DNA from: Sphingomonas sp. RIT328
Lineage (GTDB): Bacteria; Pseudomonadota; Alphaproteobacteria; Sphingomonadales; Sphingomonadaceae
Length of the DNA stretch: 64,000 nt
Reading direction: 5' to 3'
Assembly (NCBI RefSeq): GCF_000632225.1
Contig: NZ_JFYV01000014.1
Location: forward strand, 1 to 64,000
The number at the start of each line of letters is the position of its first letter. The stretch's first letter is position 1. A program made the translations under genes and the position numbers. A model generated the notes under the pieces. It was not told where the DNA came from. It saw nothing but the letters and a program-made list of their open reading frames with translations, and searched no databases. Shown here piece by piece: positions 34,430 to 45,190 of this stretch.

Positions 34430-36964
34430 TCAGGCCGCGGTCGCCGGAGCGGGCGGCACAGGACGCAGGGTGATCGCATAACGCAGCCAGCGCCGCGTGC
34501 GCACGCGGGTAACGCCGTCATCGCGCCCGAAGTCGCAGCGGCGGTGACCCTGTCGGATCATCGCCACGGCGAAGCCCGGCGGCGCGCGCAGGACGAGCGC
34601 ATCGCTGCCTGCCGTCACCGTGGCGTGGATCGCGGCCGGCTGCCACGCGATGTCGACGGTATGGCCGCCGCGTGCGCGCAGGCCGGTGACATTGCCCGAT
34701 CGCCAGCCCGCCGGCATTGCCGGCAGCAGCGCGACGACATCGTCGTGGCTCTGCAGCAGCATCTCGGCGATGGCGGCGGTGATGCCGAAATTGCCGTCGA
34801 TCTGGAAGACGGGCCGCGGCTGCATCGGATGCGTGTCGAGCAGATTGGCGGCGACCGCATGGCCGAGGAAGGCGGTCAGCGACCGGGCGGTATCCTCGCG
34901 CCGGCCGAGCCGCGCCCAGATCGCCGTCGCCCAGGCACGGCTCCAGCCCGTGCTCGATCCGCCATGCGCCTCGCGTCGTGCGAGCGACACGGCGCCCGCG
35001 GTCGCCAGCGTCGGCGTGCGCTGCGGCGTCAGCTCGGCGCCGGGATAGAGCGGGTAGAGATGCGAGACGTGGCGGTGGCCGGGGTCCTGCTCCGCATAAT
35101 CTTGCGACCATTCCTGCAACTGGCCGTAGCGGCCGACCCGATAGGGCTCCAACCGGTCGAGCAGCGCGGTCAGCCGCGGGGCGAGATCGCTGGTGTCGCC
35201 GACCAGCGCGGCCGCGGCGATGCAATGCCGGAACAGCTCGCGGATCAGCGCGAGGTCCATCGTGCAGCCCGCGCTGATCGCCGCGGTCTGGCCGGGCGCG
35301 ACGACGAACAGGTTCTCCGGCGAGATCGACGGTGCGGTGGTCAGCCGCGCGCCGGCCGGATCCGCGGCCAGCCATGCCGCGCAAAAGTCGGCGCAGCCGC
35401 GCAGCAGCGGGAAGCCGCGCTCGGCGAGGAAGCGGCGGTCGCCGGTGAACTGATAATGGTCCCAGACATGGCGGGCGAGCCACGCCCCGCCCATCGGCCA
35501 GTTCGCCCAATTGGGGCCGCCCGCGCCTTCGCCGACCGGGTTGGTCATCGCCCACAGATCGCTGTTGTGATGGACGCACCAGCCGGGCAGCCCATAGAGC
35601 GTGCGCGCGGTGTGCGCGCCATTGACGGCGAGCCGCTCAATATGATCGATCAGCGGCAGGTGGCATTCGGAGAGATTGCAGCTTTCCGCCGGCCAGTAAT
35701 TCATCTGCACGTTGATGTTGGTGGTGTAGTTGCAGCTCCACGGCGGCCGCAGCTTCGCGTTCCACAGGCCTTGCAGGTTGGCGGGCATCGTCCCGGCGCG
35801 CGAGGCGGCGATCAGCAGATAGCGGCCGAGGTGGAACAGCCGCTCGACCTGCGCCGCCTCCGCATCGTCCGCCGCATCGGTCAACGCCAGCGCGGTGCGC
35901 CGGTAGAGCGCCTGATGATCGCGCAGATGGCGCGTGCGCAGCGTCGCGAACGGTCTGCCGCCGGCCGCCAGGACGCGCGTCGCCTCGGCGACGACGGTCG
36001 CGGCGGGCGTGTCGGGCATGCGGTCGAAACCGCGGAAGCCGGTCGCCGCGGCGATGCGGATGACGATGGCATCGGCGCCGGTGACGTGCAGCGCATCGCC
36101 CCGGCTCGCGACGCGGCCGCCCTTGGTCTCGACCGACAGGATCGTCGCAAAGGCCATGCCGTGGCCGGGCCGGTCCGAATAGGCGACCGGATCGGCGACG
36201 TCGCGATAGTCCGGCGCGCAGCGTGTCGGCGCCTTGCCGGTGAGCGTCACGCGGTCGTCCTGCGCGACCGCCTCGCCCTGCAACAGCGTCGCCAGCGCGA
36301 TCCGGCCGTCGAGCGCGCCGGCGCGATCGGCGGTGAGGCGCAGGACGAGGATCTGATCGGGATGCGAGGCGAACAGCTCGCGGCGAAACGTCGTACCGGC
36401 GCAGCGGTAGGAGACGGTGGCGATGCCGCGGTCGAGATCGAGTTCGCGGCGATAGTCGCTGACCGGCGCATCGTGCGACAGGTCGAGCAGCAGGTTCGCC
36501 ATCGGCGCATAGCTCTGGCTGAAGGCGCCTTGCAGGCGCTTGCTCAGCCGGTCGGCCGCGCGCGGATCGCCGGCGAAGACCGCGTCGCGCACCGCGGCGA
36601 GTGCGGCGCGGCCGTCATGGTCGGGCCGCTCCGCCGGCTGGCCCGACCACAGGCTGTCGTGATTGAGCGCGATCACCTCCTGCGCGACGGCGCCGCCCAT
36701 CATCGCGCCGATCCGGCCGTTGCCGACCGGGTGGCCGAGCAGCCACTCGCTGGCGGGCGTGGTGGCGACCAGCCGATGCCCGCGCCGCCCGGCGGGCTCG
36801 CCGGCCTGCGCCGCCTCGTCCACGGCGGTCAGGCCGAGCAGGAAGGCCGCACCGCCCCCGACGAGCAACTCGCGTCGCGACGCATCGGCCGGTGCGGCGG
36901 CGGGGTGAGGATCATCAGAAATTGAGTGTCGCCCCCATGTTGATCGATCGGCCGAGCGCGTCAT
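34430..36964 (-). CDS. GH95 family alpha-L-fucosidase (or related exo-glycosidase)
   Basis: The 844-residue protein has a Tat-like signal ([17 protein letters not shown]), an N-terminal beta-sandwich (about 65-310) with [15 protein letters not shown] [11 protein letters not shown], and an alpha/alpha barrel containing the GH95 signatures [18 protein letters not shown] and VFQIDGNFG, which hold the catalytic Asn, Glu and Asp of inverting alpha-1,2-L-fucosidases. Some GH95 members are galactosidases instead. The ATG at 36964 lies 50 bases inside the receptor's 3' end; no better start exists before the signal. The gene sits between the receptor and GH29 and would work with GH29 on fucosylated glycans. 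Confidence 0.88.
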   Translation of the reverse strand: MTRSADRSTWGRHSISDDPHPAAAPADASRRELLVGGGAAFLLGLTAVDEAAQAGEPAGRRGHRLVATTPASEWLLGHPVGNGRIGAMMGGAVAQEVIALNHDSLWSGQPAERPDHDGRAALAAVRDAVFAGDPRAADRLSKRLQGAFSQSYAPMANLLLDLSHDAPVSDYRRELDLDRGIATVSYRCAGTTFRRELFASHPDQILVLRLTADRAGALDGRIALATLLQGEAVAQDDRVTLTGKAPTRCAPDYRDVADPVAYSDRPGHGMAFATILSVETKGGRVASRGDALHVTGADAIVIRIAAATGFRGFDRMPDTPAATVVAEATRVLAAGGRPFATLRTRHLRDHQALYRRTALALTDAADDAEAAQVERLFHLGRYLLIAASRAGTMPANLQGLWNAKLRPPWSCNYTTNINVQMNYWPAESCNLSECHLPLIDHIERLAVNGAHTARTLYGLPGWCVHHNSDLWAMTNPVGEGAGGPNWANWPMGGAWLARHVWDHYQFTGDRRFLAERGFPLLRGCADFCAAWLAADPAGARLTTAPSISPENLFVVAPGQTAAISAGCTMDLALIRELFRHCIAAAALVGDTSDLAPRLTALLDRLEPYRVGRYGQLQEWSQDYAEQDPGHRHVSHLYPLYPGAELTPQRTPTLATAGAVSLARREAHGGSSTGWSRAWATAIWARLGRREDTARSLTAFLGHAVAANLLDTHPMQPRPVFQIDGNFGITAAIAEMLLQSHDDVVALLPAMPAGWRSGNVTGLRARGGHTVDIAWQPAAIHATVTAGSDALVLRAPPGFAVAMIRQGHRRCDFGRDDGVTRVRTRRWLRYAITLRPVPPAPATAA

Positions 36965-39900
36965 AGACCGACGGCGAGGTGTTGACCCGCTCCGCCGCTT
37001 CGAGCGGCGGGCTGGGCCGCACCGGCGGATTGGTGTTGAAGATATTGTTGACGACGACGCGCAGCGTCAGGCTGCGCGATACGGTAACGCTGGTGCTGAG
37101 ATCGAACAGATCATAGGCCGGCAGATATTTGTATGCGTCGGGAACGCTCGCATCGTCGGCGCCGAAGATCGGATTGCCGTCGAGCCGTGAATTCTTGAGC
37201 CCCGAATTGTGCCGCCAGTTGAGCGACACCAGCCCCTGCGTCTTCGCGCTGTCCGGCGAGGCGAGCGTTACGCGGACATTATGCTGGTAGCGGCGGTAGC
37301 CCTGGCCGGCATAGGGGCCGAACAGGCCGACGACGTTGAAGTCTGTGTCCGGCAGGCCGAGGTCGCCGCCCTTGGCGGTCTGCAACGTCGCGACATAGCT
37401 GGTCGACAGTTTCGCCCAGCCGCCGAGCCGCCGATCGTAATTGGCCGAGAAGTTGAAGCCGCGCGCGTTGGTCTTGCCGAGATTGCTGTAGCCCTGATTG
37501 ATGTAACCGCTCGTCGATCCCGTGTTGCTGAACAGGCTGCCGTCGGCATTGCGGACGAGCTGGCCGCAGAAGAAGTCGTAGCCCGTGTTGGCGCAGGTCT
37601 GCAGGAAATCGATCGCGCGATAATAGCCGATGCCGTTTTCGATCTGGATGCTGTAATAATCGGCGGTGAGCGACAGGCCACGCAGCCAGTGCGGCGTCAC
37701 CACCAGACCATAAGTATAGGTATGGGCGATCTCCGGGGTGACGAGACCCTGCGAGCCGTTGCGGACGGTGCAGAGATTGTCGGGACATTGCGGGATCGTG
37801 CCATATTGCGCGGCGGTCACGCCGCTTCTCTGGCAGACGGCGAGGCTGGCGGATGGCGTCGCACCGGCGCACGGATCGCCCAATGTATTGGCGTCGAGCG
37901 TGCCGTAGCTGACCGAGGCGTTGGACGAGAGTTCGTAGATGCTCGGCGCGCGCGTCGCCTTGTTGTAGCTGGCGCGCAGGAGCAGGTCCTCGACCGGGCG
38001 CCAGCTGCCGTCGATCTTGTAGGTCGAGCGCATCTTGTCGACGCCGGAATAATTGGAGCCGCGGATCGCCGCGCCGAAGCTCAGATCGCGGACGAACGGC
38101 CGGTCGCTGACCAGCGGCACGTTGATCTCGCCATAGATGTCGAAGGCGTGGTTCGACAGGCTATTGGCCGTCGATCCGAAGGCTGCGGTATAAGCGGCGT
38201 CCGGGTTGGAGCGATAGGTGTTCCTGCGATATTCGGTGCCGAGCGCGACATTCACCCCCTTGCTCGAGAACGGGCTGCGGATGCCATATTCGCCGAGGTC
38301 ACCGGTGATATTGGCATTGCCGACCCATTGTTCGTAGCGTTCACGGAACAGCCCGCCGCCTTCGGCATAGGAGACATAGTCGATCGCCGCGGCGCTCGGC
38401 CCGGCGGTGGTGAAGATATCGAGCGGGACGCAGCCGGGATTGCTCGCCGCTGCGGCGCAAGTCGCGACGCCATTGACGTCCACCACCTGCAAGGCGTTGG
38501 CGACTTTGACCGGATCGACGCGATTGAGCTGGCGCTGGCGATACAGGGTCGTCGAATAGACCCCGCCGACGTCATAATGCCAAGCGCTGCCGAGATCGCC
38601 GCGGACGCCGGCGACGCCGCGATAGATCTCGTTGCGGGAACGGGTGATCTGCGGCGCGCTGAAGCGATAGCGCACGTCCGTGGTGACGCTGGTCGCGGTG
38701 CCCGCCGCCGTGCCGCACAGCGATTGCGCCTGCTGCGCAGACAGCAGCGGATTGTCGCAATTGATGCTGTACGCCACCGACCCGGGTTGGATCGTCGCCG
38801 GTGCCGACTGGCTGGTGGCGTCCGACCGGAGATACAGGCCGTTGGCGTAGAGCTGGATCGCCGGCGACACTTCGTAGTTTAGGAAGACCGCGCCGTTGTA
38901 GCGGGTATTCTGACGCTGGAAATAGAAAGCGTCGTTGTAGTTATAGCCGTTGGTGCCGGTATACGGGGCAAAGGCGCGCGCGCCGTCGGCGGCATTGGTG
39001 AAGATGGCGCCGGTCTGGGCGGGGCCGGACAGCGCCTGAAAATAACCGGCCGGTGTCGCCGACGAGGGGGAGGCGCAGACCACGGTCTGGCCCGACAGCG
39101 TGATCGGACAGACCGAAAAGGAGCGCGAGGTGGCGAGCACCGGCTCGACTTGGCTGTACGCCCCGAACAGCGCGATATTGCCGCGACCGCCGGCGAAATT
39201 GTGGCCGATGCTGATATTGGCGTCGAACCGGCCGCCGTCGTTGCGCGCGCCGGTCGGCACGGCGAAACCCGAATTGCGTGCCGCCTGGGCGGCGATGTTG
39301 TCGCGATTGTCGGCGTTGTAGAAGCCGTAGTTGATATTGGCGTTGAGCCCTTCGAAATCCTTGCGCAGGATGAAGTTGACGACTCCGCCGATCGCATCCG
39401 AGCCATAGACCGCGGAAGCGCCGCCGGTGAGCAGGTCGACGCGCTCGATCAGCCCGACCGGTATCACCGACGCGTCGATCCCTTCGGTCACGCCGATCCG
39501 CTGACCGTCGATCAGCGTCAGCGTGCGGTTGGTGCCGAGGCCGTGAAAATCGAATTGCTGGCGACCATTGCCGTTCGACAGATTGGTGTCGCTGTTCTTG
39601 ATCGCGGGTACGCGGTTGAGCACCTCCTGCACGCTGAACGCAGATTGCAGCTTGATCTCGGCCTGGCCGACGCTGGTCACCGGTGCGGTCTCGACGAGGT
39701 TCTTCGAGCGGATGCGCGATCCGGTGACGACGACATCCTCGCCATCCGGGCTCGGATCGTCCTGACGATCGGCCTGCGCATCGACCGGGCCGATCGTATC
39801 GCTCTGTGCGGTCAACGCGGCCGGCACCAGGCCCGCGGCGCGGCTGATGACATAGACGCCCTGCGGCGTCCGCGCGACGGCGAGCCCGCTGCCTTGCAAC

Positions 39901-40151
39901 AGCCGGTCCAGCCCTGTCTCGACGGTCATGCTGCCGACGAGCGGGGGGGCGGTGCGCGTGCCGAGCAGCGCTTCGTCAAAGGCGAGCTGGATATGCGCCT
40001 GCCGCCCGAACATGCGGAGCGCCTGGCCGAGCGATTGCGCCTTGATGGCGATACGAACCGGACGCTGTTGCGCGACGGCAGGCGATGCGATCGTCATCGT
40101 GGCGAGGGCCGCCAGGCTGACGGCGGTGAACAGATGGCGACATCCGGCCAT
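36915..40151 (-). CDS. FecA-type TonB-dependent receptor with STN signalling domain
   Basis: The 1078-residue receptor has a signal peptide ([18 protein letters not shown]), an N-terminal secretin/TonB short domain (STN, about 30-105: [37 protein letters not shown]), a TonB-box-like [12 protein letters not shown], plug (about 145-260, [25 protein letters not shown]) and barrel ending in GATLNF. The STN domain touches a FecR-type protein in the periplasm, so this receptor both imports a ligand and signals its presence. A GAGGGG ribosome-binding site precedes the ATG. FecR and sigma-factor genes lie directly upstream and fucosidases downstream, so the ligand is probably a fucosylated oligosaccharide. 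Confidence 0.92.
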   Translation of the reverse strand: MAGCRHLFTAVSLAALATMTIASPAVAQQRPVRIAIKAQSLGQALRMFGRQAHIQLAFDEALLGTRTAPPLVGSMTVETGLDRLLQGSGLAVARTPQGVYVISRAAGLVPAALTAQSDTIGPVDAQADRQDDPSPDGEDVVVTGSRIRSKNLVETAPVTSVGQAEIKLQSAFSVQEVLNRVPAIKNSDTNLSNGNGRQQFDFHGLGTNRTLTLIDGQRIGVTEGIDASVIPVGLIERVDLLTGGASAVYGSDAIGGVVNFILRKDFEGLNANINYGFYNADNRDNIAAQAARNSGFAVPTGARNDGGRFDANISIGHNFAGGRGNIALFGAYSQVEPVLATSRSFSVCPITLSGQTVVCASPSSATPAGYFQALSGPAQTGAIFTNAADGARAFAPYTGTNGYNYNDAFYFQRQNTRYNGAVFLNYEVSPAIQLYANGLYLRSDATSQSAPATIQPGSVAYSINCDNPLLSAQQAQSLCGTAAGTATSVTTDVRYRFSAPQITRSRNEIYRGVAGVRGDLGSAWHYDVGGVYSTTLYRQRQLNRVDPVKVANALQVVDVNGVATCAAAASNPGCVPLDIFTTAGPSAAAIDYVSYAEGGGLFRERYEQWVGNANITGDLGEYGIRSPFSSKGVNVALGTEYRRNTYRSNPDAAYTAAFGSTANSLSNHAFDIYGEINVPLVSDRPFVRDLSFGAAIRGSNYSGVDKMRSTYKIDGSWRPVEDLLLRASYNKATRAPSIYELSSNASVSYGTLDANTLGDPCAGATPSASLAVCQRSGVTAAQYGTIPQCPDNLCTVRNGSQGLVTPEIAHTYTYGLVVTPHWLRGLSLTADYYSIQIENGIGYYRAIDFLQTCANTGYDFFCGQLVRNADGSLFSNTGSTSGYINQGYSNLGKTNARGFNFSANYDRRLGGWAKLSTSYVATLQTAKGGDLGLPDTDFNVVGLFGPYAGQGYRRYQHNVRVTLASPDSAKTQGLVSLNWRHNSGLKNSRLDGNPIFGADDASVPDAYKYLPAYDLFDLSTSVTVSRSLTLRVVVNNIFNTNPPVRPSPPLEAAERVNTSPSVYDALGRSINMGATLNF

Positions 40152-40260
40152 GTATCGAAACCCCTCTTATGTTGTGTTTTTATGACGCACGAGGGCTACG
40201 GATGCTCAGCACGTTGCGCGAAATTAACGACCTTTCCGTAAATTGGTATGGGATTGGTTG

Positions 40261-41283
40261 TTACCGCGCGACGAGCGTCACTGTGTCGCGACCGGTTTCG
40301 ACGCGGGTCGGCAGGGTCGCCGCGACCGCCTGGGCAAAGGCGTCGCTGTCACCGGCGTTGAACACGCCGCTGATCCGCAGGTCGGCGACCGCCGGCGCGA
40401 CCACGATCCGGCGCGCACCGGCAAAGCGGTTCATGCGCTCCGCCGCGATGCCAAGCGGTTCGGCGGTGAAGCTCAATTGCCCCTCGTCGAGCCCGTCCCC
40501 CGCGGCGAGCGGCGTGATCGACGCCGCGGCCGCACCCGCCGCCAGCCGCAGTTCGCTGCCCGGCACCAGGGCGCGCTCGGCGGGGACGAGCCGGTCGCCG
40601 CGGCGGGCCAGCGTCGCGACCGGGCCGCGCCCGGCATCGTGGAGGATGGCGACATGGCCCTCGAACAGGCCGACGCGGATTTCGCCGGTCAGCGCCTCGA
40701 CCGAGAATTCGGTGCCGGTGGCGACCACCACGTCGCGGCCGACGTGGACGGCAAAGGGGCGCAGCGGGTTCTTGGCGACCTTGAAGCGCGCGCGGCCGCG
40801 CACCAGCGTCAGGTCGCGGCGCTGATCGGTGAAGGCGGTCGAGACCACGCTGTCGGCGTCGAGCGACAGTCGCGAACCGTCGGCGAGCGCGACGACACGC
40901 CGCTCGCCAATCCCGGTCCGGTAGACGGCGCCGCCCTGCTGCTGCCAGAGCAAGGCCGCCAATGCGACGGCGACCAGCGCCAGCGCCGCTGCGATCGCCT
41001 GCCACGGCGTCCGGCGCAGCACGGCGAGCGGACGCCGCGCGGCGGCGCACGCCATCGCGTCGCGGGCCTCGTGGCGCAAGGCGATCAGCTCGGGCGTCTC
41101 GGCGTCCGCCTCGATCCCCGCCCATAGCGCCAGCGCCTGATCGAGATGCGACTGACGGTTCGCATCGCCGGCGAGCCAATCGCGCAAGGCGCGATGTTCG
41201 GCGGGGCTGAGGTCGCCTGCGTCGAGCCGGATGCACCAGCCGATCGCCGCCTCCCGGTCCGCCATCGCCGCGTCGCCGCTCAT
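40261..41283 (-). CDS. FecR-type anti-sigma factor / signal transducer
   Basis: The 340-residue protein has an N-terminal cytoplasmic DUF4880-like segment (about 8-50, AIGWCIRLDAGDLSPAEHRALRDWL) that binds the sigma factor, one transmembrane helix (AIAAALALVAVALAALLW), a periplasmic FecR domain (about 125-225, RRVVALADGSRLSLDADS, GRARFKV, FAVHVGRDVVVATGTEFSV) and a C-terminal STN-like DUF4974 region (DEGQLSFTAEPLGIAAERMNRF). It passes the signal from the receptor's STN domain to the sigma factor. The ATG at 41283 overlaps the sigma stop (41280-41283) and has GGAGGAA upstream. Confidence 0.9.
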   Translation of the reverse strand: MSGDAAMADREAAIGWCIRLDAGDLSPAEHRALRDWLAGDANRQSHLDQALALWAGIEADAETPELIALRHEARDAMACAAARRPLAVLRRTPWQAIAAALALVAVALAALLWQQQGGAVYRTGIGERRVVALADGSRLSLDADSVVSTAFTDQRRDLTLVRGRARFKVAKNPLRPFAVHVGRDVVVATGTEFSVEALTGEIRVGLFEGHVAILHDAGRGPVATLARRGDRLVPAERALVPGSELRLAAGAAAASITPLAAGDGLDEGQLSFTAEPLGIAAERMNRFAGARRIVVAPAVADLRISGVFNAGDSDAFAQAVAATLPTRVETGRDTVTLVAR

Positions 41284-41807
41284 CGCCGTTCCTCCGCATT
41301 CGCGAGCAGCGCCTGCATCGCCTTGGCGATATGCTTCTCGACCGCGCTGACCGAGATGCCGAACGCCGCGGCGATGGCTTTGCGTTGCAGGTTCTCGAGC
41401 CGGTAGAGGATGAAGATCTGGCGGGTCCGGTCGGGCAGGGTGGCAAGCGTCGTCGCGACGCAGCCCACGCTCTGCCGCGCGGCGAGCAGGCGTTCGGCGT
41501 CGAACGTGTCGACGTCGGCGCTGCCGTCTTCCGCCCAAGACTGGATATAGCGCACCCGCGTCGCCTCGCGGCGGACGTGATCGCGCAACAGATTGGCCGC
41601 GGTCTGAAAGATATAGCCTTCGGGATTGCCGGCGACGCGTCCGTCCATGCCGCTGATCCGCACGAACATGTCCTGCACCAGATCCTCGGCGAGCGTACGA
41701 TCGTGCAGGCGGCGCAGGAAGAAGGCGAGCAGCGCCGGCCGCATCTGCCGCAGCACCGCGAGCAGGTCGGGCGTGCCCCCCGCCGGATCGGATCGTACCA
41801 GTCGCAT
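41280..41807 (-). CDS. ECF sigma factor, FecI type
   Basis: The 175-residue protein shows sigma-70 region 2 (LRRLHDRTLAEDLVQDMFVRI, then YIFQTAANLLRDHVRRE) and region 4 (LATLPDRTRQIFILYRLENL with the recognition helix RKAIAAAFGISVSAVEKHIAKAM). It should direct RNA polymerase to the receptor promoter when FecR is triggered. I chose the ATG at 41807; a GTG at 41837 is also in frame, and neither has a clear ribosome-binding site. It is the first gene of the fucoside operon and overlaps fecR. Confidence 0.88.
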   Translation of the reverse strand: MRLVRSDPAGGTPDLLAVLRQMRPALLAFFLRRLHDRTLAEDLVQDMFVRISGMDGRVAGNPEGYIFQTAANLLRDHVRREATRVRYIQSWAEDGSADVDTFDAERLLAARQSVGCVATTLATLPDRTRQIFILYRLENLQRKAIAAAFGISVSAVEKHIAKAMQALLANAEERR

Positions 41808-41840
41808 GATGGTGAGACGTACGGGCGGGCGATACACTCA

Positions 41841-41852
41841 GCAAATATTTGC
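41841..41852. promoter_or_regulatory. Perfect 12-bp palindrome upstream of the sigma-factor gene
   Basis: GCAAATATTTGC is a perfect, AT-rich palindrome in an otherwise GC-rich region, 34 bases before the ECF sigma start codon. Position and symmetry suit an operator, possibly overlapping the promoter. The binding protein is unknown. Confidence 0.35.
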
Positions 41853-42051
41853 GGACGATCGATCCTCTGATTGCTTGGAATCGGTCCGGTTCCGGCAGTT
41901 GAGGCGATGTGGTGGTCGGCGCGGTGACCGACACGATCGCATCGGTCGTGCAACCGGCCCCGTATTGAAAGCTGGATCGTCCAGGAACGCTTGTTCAGCC
42001 GGTTCGCTATGGTCGATCGCCTGTCGCTCGCAGGCACATCGAAAGTCACGC

Positions 42052-43131
42052 ATGTTCAACGGTCTCAGCCTACCGGTCCTGCTCGCGATCTTTGCCGGCT
42101 GTGCGGGCGTGATTTGGGTCGCCGGCGTGAAACTTGCCGATACCACCGACATCCTCGCCTCGCGGCTTCATCTCGGCAAGGCGCTGGGCGGCATCATCGT
42201 GCTCGCCGTCGCCACCAACCTGCCCGAGATCGCGATCACGGTCAGTGCGGCATTGGCTGGCAATCTGGGGGTGGCGGTCGGCAACATCCTAGGTGGCATC
42301 GCGATCCAGACGGTCGTGCTCGTGGCGATGGATGTCGCCATGACGGAACGAATGCCCCTGACCTACCGTGCCGCCAGCCTCACGCTGGTCGTGGAAGCCG
42401 TACTAGTCGTCGCGGTGCTGATCGTGGCGATCATGGCGACGCAATTGCCCGGTACGCTGATCGCGGCCCGCCTGACTCCCGGGGCGGTGTTGATCGCGGT
42501 TCTGTGGGTGATCGGCGTTTGGCTCTCCAGCAAAGCCAGCAAGGGGCTGCCATGGCACGACACGAGCGGCACTGCTCCCGACGGGCAGGAGGAACCCAAG
42601 GGTCACTCGCAGGCCAAGAAGGACGATGCATCCGGTCGGAAGGGTGAGAGCACGGTCCGCGTCGCCTTGGTCTTCGGCGCGGCTGCGCTGGCCACGCTGG
42701 CGGCCGGTGTGCTGCTGGAACGTAGCGGCGATGCCATCGCCGAGACCATCGGGCTCAGCGGGGTCCTGTTCGGCGCGACGGTACTGGCGGCGGCGACGTC
42801 GCTACCCGAATTGTCGACCGGTATCGCGTCGGTCCGGATGAAGGACTATCAGCTCGCGGTCAGCGACATTTTCGGCGGCAATGCCTTTCTCCCGGTCCTC
42901 TTCCTGGTGGCCGTCGTCATTTCCGGCAAGGCGGTGCTGCCAGACGCGCAGGCCAGCGACATCTATCTCGCAGGTCTCGGTGTCCTGCTGACCTGCGTCT
43001 ACGCCGCAGGCCTGATCTTCCGGCCCAAGCGGCAGATCTTGCGGATGGGGATCGACTCCCTGACGGTGCTGGTCCTCTACGCTCTCGGCGTGGGCGGCCT
43101 GTTCGCGATCTCCGGAGGAAACGGCGGCTAG
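42052..43131 (+). CDS. Na+/Ca2+ exchanger-family membrane protein (CaCA)
   Basis: The 359-residue protein has two five-helix halves, each with the alpha-repeat of cation/Ca2+ exchangers: VATNLPEIAITVSAAL followed by GNILGGIAIQ in the first half and AATSLPELSTGIASV followed by SDIFGGNAF in the second. The halves are joined by a hydrophilic loop (about 160-195) rich in Lys, Asp and Gly. It should exchange Ca2+ or another cation for Na+ or H+ at the inner membrane. It stands alone, divergent from the sigma-factor gene and convergent with a DUF885 gene. Confidence 0.85.
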   Translation: MFNGLSLPVLLAIFAGCAGVIWVAGVKLADTTDILASRLHLGKALGGIIVLAVATNLPEIAITVSAALAGNLGVAVGNILGGIAIQTVVLVAMDVAMTERMPLTYRAASLTLVVEAVLVVAVLIVAIMATQLPGTLIAARLTPGAVLIAVLWVIGVWLSSKASKGLPWHDTSGTAPDGQEEPKGHSQAKKDDASGRKGESTVRVALVFGAAALATLAAGVLLERSGDAIAETIGLSGVLFGATVLAAATSLPELSTGIASVRMKDYQLAVSDIFGGNAFLPVLFLVAVVISGKAVLPDAQASDIYLAGLGVLLTCVYAAGLIFRPKRQILRMGIDSLTVLVLYALGVGGLFAISGGNGG

Positions 43132-43193
43132 GCCAAACTCCCGAACCGCATCTCTGCATGAAGGCCGCTGACCACGCCCATCCGCCGCGCCGG

Positions 43194-45020
43194 TCAAATC
43201 GCGCGGGCGCGCTCCTCGACGATCCGTTGCAGCATCGAGAGCGGCATGGCGCCGGCCTCCAGCACGTCGTGGAAATGTTTGAGATCGAAGCGGTCGCCGG
43301 CGATCGTCCTGGCGGTTTCGCGGGCGCGCAGCCAGGCGGCGTGGCCGATCTTGTAGCTGCACGCCTGACCGGGCGAGACGCAATAGCGCTCGACCTCGCG
43401 CTGCGAGCGGCCGGGCGCGAACCCGACGGTGTCGACGAGGTATCGTGTCGCCTGGTCATGCGTCCACTGCTTGGTGTGGATGCCGGTATCGACCACCAGA
43501 CGCGCGGCGCGGAACAGGAAGGACTGGAGATAGCCGGCGCGCTCCACCGGTGAGGCATAGCCGCCAAGCTCGTCGGCGAGCTGTTCGGCATAAAGCGCCC
43601 AGCCTTCGAGATAGGCGTTGAAGAAGGCGATCTTGCGCAAGGGATGCGTCGGCGCGCGCTGCGCCGTCGAGATCTGCAGGTGATGGCCCGGCACGCCCTC
43701 GTGATAGGTCAGGCTCGGCAGCGTGTATTTCGGCCAGTCGTTCACGCTCTTGAGGTTGATCCAGTAGATGGCGGCGCGCGAGCCATCGAGCGGCGCGCGG
43801 AAATAATAGCCGTTGGGGGCGCCGTCCTGGATCTCGGGCGCGACGCGGCGGATCTCGAGCGCCGCATTGGGCGGATTGCTGAACGCCTGCGGCAGCCGGG
43901 CCTGCATCGCCCGCACGCCGGCGTTGAGGCTGGCGAGCAATGCGGTGCGGCCCGCATCGTTGTCGGCAAAGAGCTGCGCGGGCAGGCGGTTGAGCTGGTC
44001 GAGGCGGGCGCCGACGCTGCCCTGCGTCAGCCCCTGGCTGCGCAGGATCGGATCGAGCTGCGCGGTAAGCTCCGCGACCTGTTGCAGGCCCATGCGATGG
44101 ACTGCCTCGGGTGACAGATCGGTGGTCGTCGATTGCGCCAGGGCGGCGGCATAGATCGCCGCGCCGTCGGGGATCGCCCAGATGCCGGCCGCCGACCGCG
44201 CCTTCGGGCGCAGCGCGCGGAGCAGCGCGATCTGACGGTCGAGCGCGGGATAGACCTGCGCGGCGACGATCCGGGCGGCGCGGGCCTGCCAGTCGCCGGG
44301 GATGGTCGCCGCGGCGGTGCGGCGGGTCAGCGACTGGACCAACTGGCTGTCGGCGGGCGCGGGGGCGCGCAGCTTCGCCATCTGGCCGAGCGTGAGATCG
44401 AGCGAGAAATCGGGCGCGACCCGGCCCTTCGCGGCTTCGCGCCGCTGCACCTCGGTCTCATTGTCGAGCTGGCGGCCCATCAGCGCCAGCCGGTCGAGAT
44501 ACGCCTCCGCATCGTCCGCGGTCTTGACCGGATGGGTCGAGGCGAGAAAGTCGGGCAGCGAGAAATAGACACCGTCCTGCTGCGAGATCGGATAGGGCCC
44601 CTGCGGCGAGGCGAGCCCGAACCGCTCCGGGCCGACCATGTTCGATTCGATATTGTAGAGGACGACCTCGCGATCGATCCGCGCCTGCGGCGACAGCGAG
44701 GCGGGATCGACCGCGGTGATCAGCGCACGCGCGCGGCGGTTGCGGGCGAGATCGTCGGCGATCGCCTTGTAGCTGTTGTCGCCGAGCGTGTGGCGCAGGG
44801 CGGCATTCTTGCCGGTATCGAGGCCGAGCGAGGTGGCGAATTCGGGCGACTGGCGGACCGTCTCGTCGAGCACCTGATCGAAGGCGGCGTTGAGCCGCGC
44901 GTCACCCGCCGACGCCGGCGTCGCATTGGCAGGGGCGGCCTGCGCGAGGGCGGATCGGGCGGGCAGCAGGCTCAACCCGGCGGTGGCGGCGGTGGACATG
45001 ATGAAGACGCGACGATCCAT
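43194..45020 (-). CDS. Exported DUF885 metallopeptidase-like protein
   Basis: The 608-residue protein has a signal peptide (FIMSTAATAGLSLLPARSALAQ, Tat-like RR start) and the DUF885 fold, a largely helical, M32/M3-like metallopeptidase scaffold. The zinc-site-like motif YHEGVPGHHLQ is near residue 465 and a downstream Glu in YLEGWALYAEQLADELG would complete the site. Peptidase activity is inferred from the motif; the family is not well characterised. I chose the ATG at 45020, with AGGA upstream, over an upstream start at 45056. It is transcribed alone and divergent from the broken gamma-glutamyltransferase gene. Confidence 0.85.
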   Translation of the reverse strand: MDRRVFIMSTAATAGLSLLPARSALAQAAPANATPASAGDARLNAAFDQVLDETVRQSPEFATSLGLDTGKNAALRHTLGDNSYKAIADDLARNRRARALITAVDPASLSPQARIDREVVLYNIESNMVGPERFGLASPQGPYPISQQDGVYFSLPDFLASTHPVKTADDAEAYLDRLALMGRQLDNETEVQRREAAKGRVAPDFSLDLTLGQMAKLRAPAPADSQLVQSLTRRTAAATIPGDWQARAARIVAAQVYPALDRQIALLRALRPKARSAAGIWAIPDGAAIYAAALAQSTTTDLSPEAVHRMGLQQVAELTAQLDPILRSQGLTQGSVGARLDQLNRLPAQLFADNDAGRTALLASLNAGVRAMQARLPQAFSNPPNAALEIRRVAPEIQDGAPNGYYFRAPLDGSRAAIYWINLKSVNDWPKYTLPSLTYHEGVPGHHLQISTAQRAPTHPLRKIAFFNAYLEGWALYAEQLADELGGYASPVERAGYLQSFLFRAARLVVDTGIHTKQWTHDQATRYLVDTVGFAPGRSQREVERYCVSPGQACSYKIGHAAWLRARETARTIAGDRFDLKHFHDVLEAGAMPLSMLQRIVEERARAI

Positions 45021-45190
45021 GCCGATGATCCTGATGTGAGGCTCGAAACGCCGCACGCTAGGCGACGACGATCGGCCTGCGCAACCCGGTTGCGCGCCGG
45101 CGGCCGCCCTATCGCAGCTACGTCAAGCAACCCCTTGTGCACGCGGGCGAAGCTCGCGAGGATCAGCGATCAACGTCGGGAAGATCCATC

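Noticed and set aside
34544..36925. 793-codon open frame opposite GH95
   Set aside because: It mirrors GH95 codon bias and has no recognisable domain.
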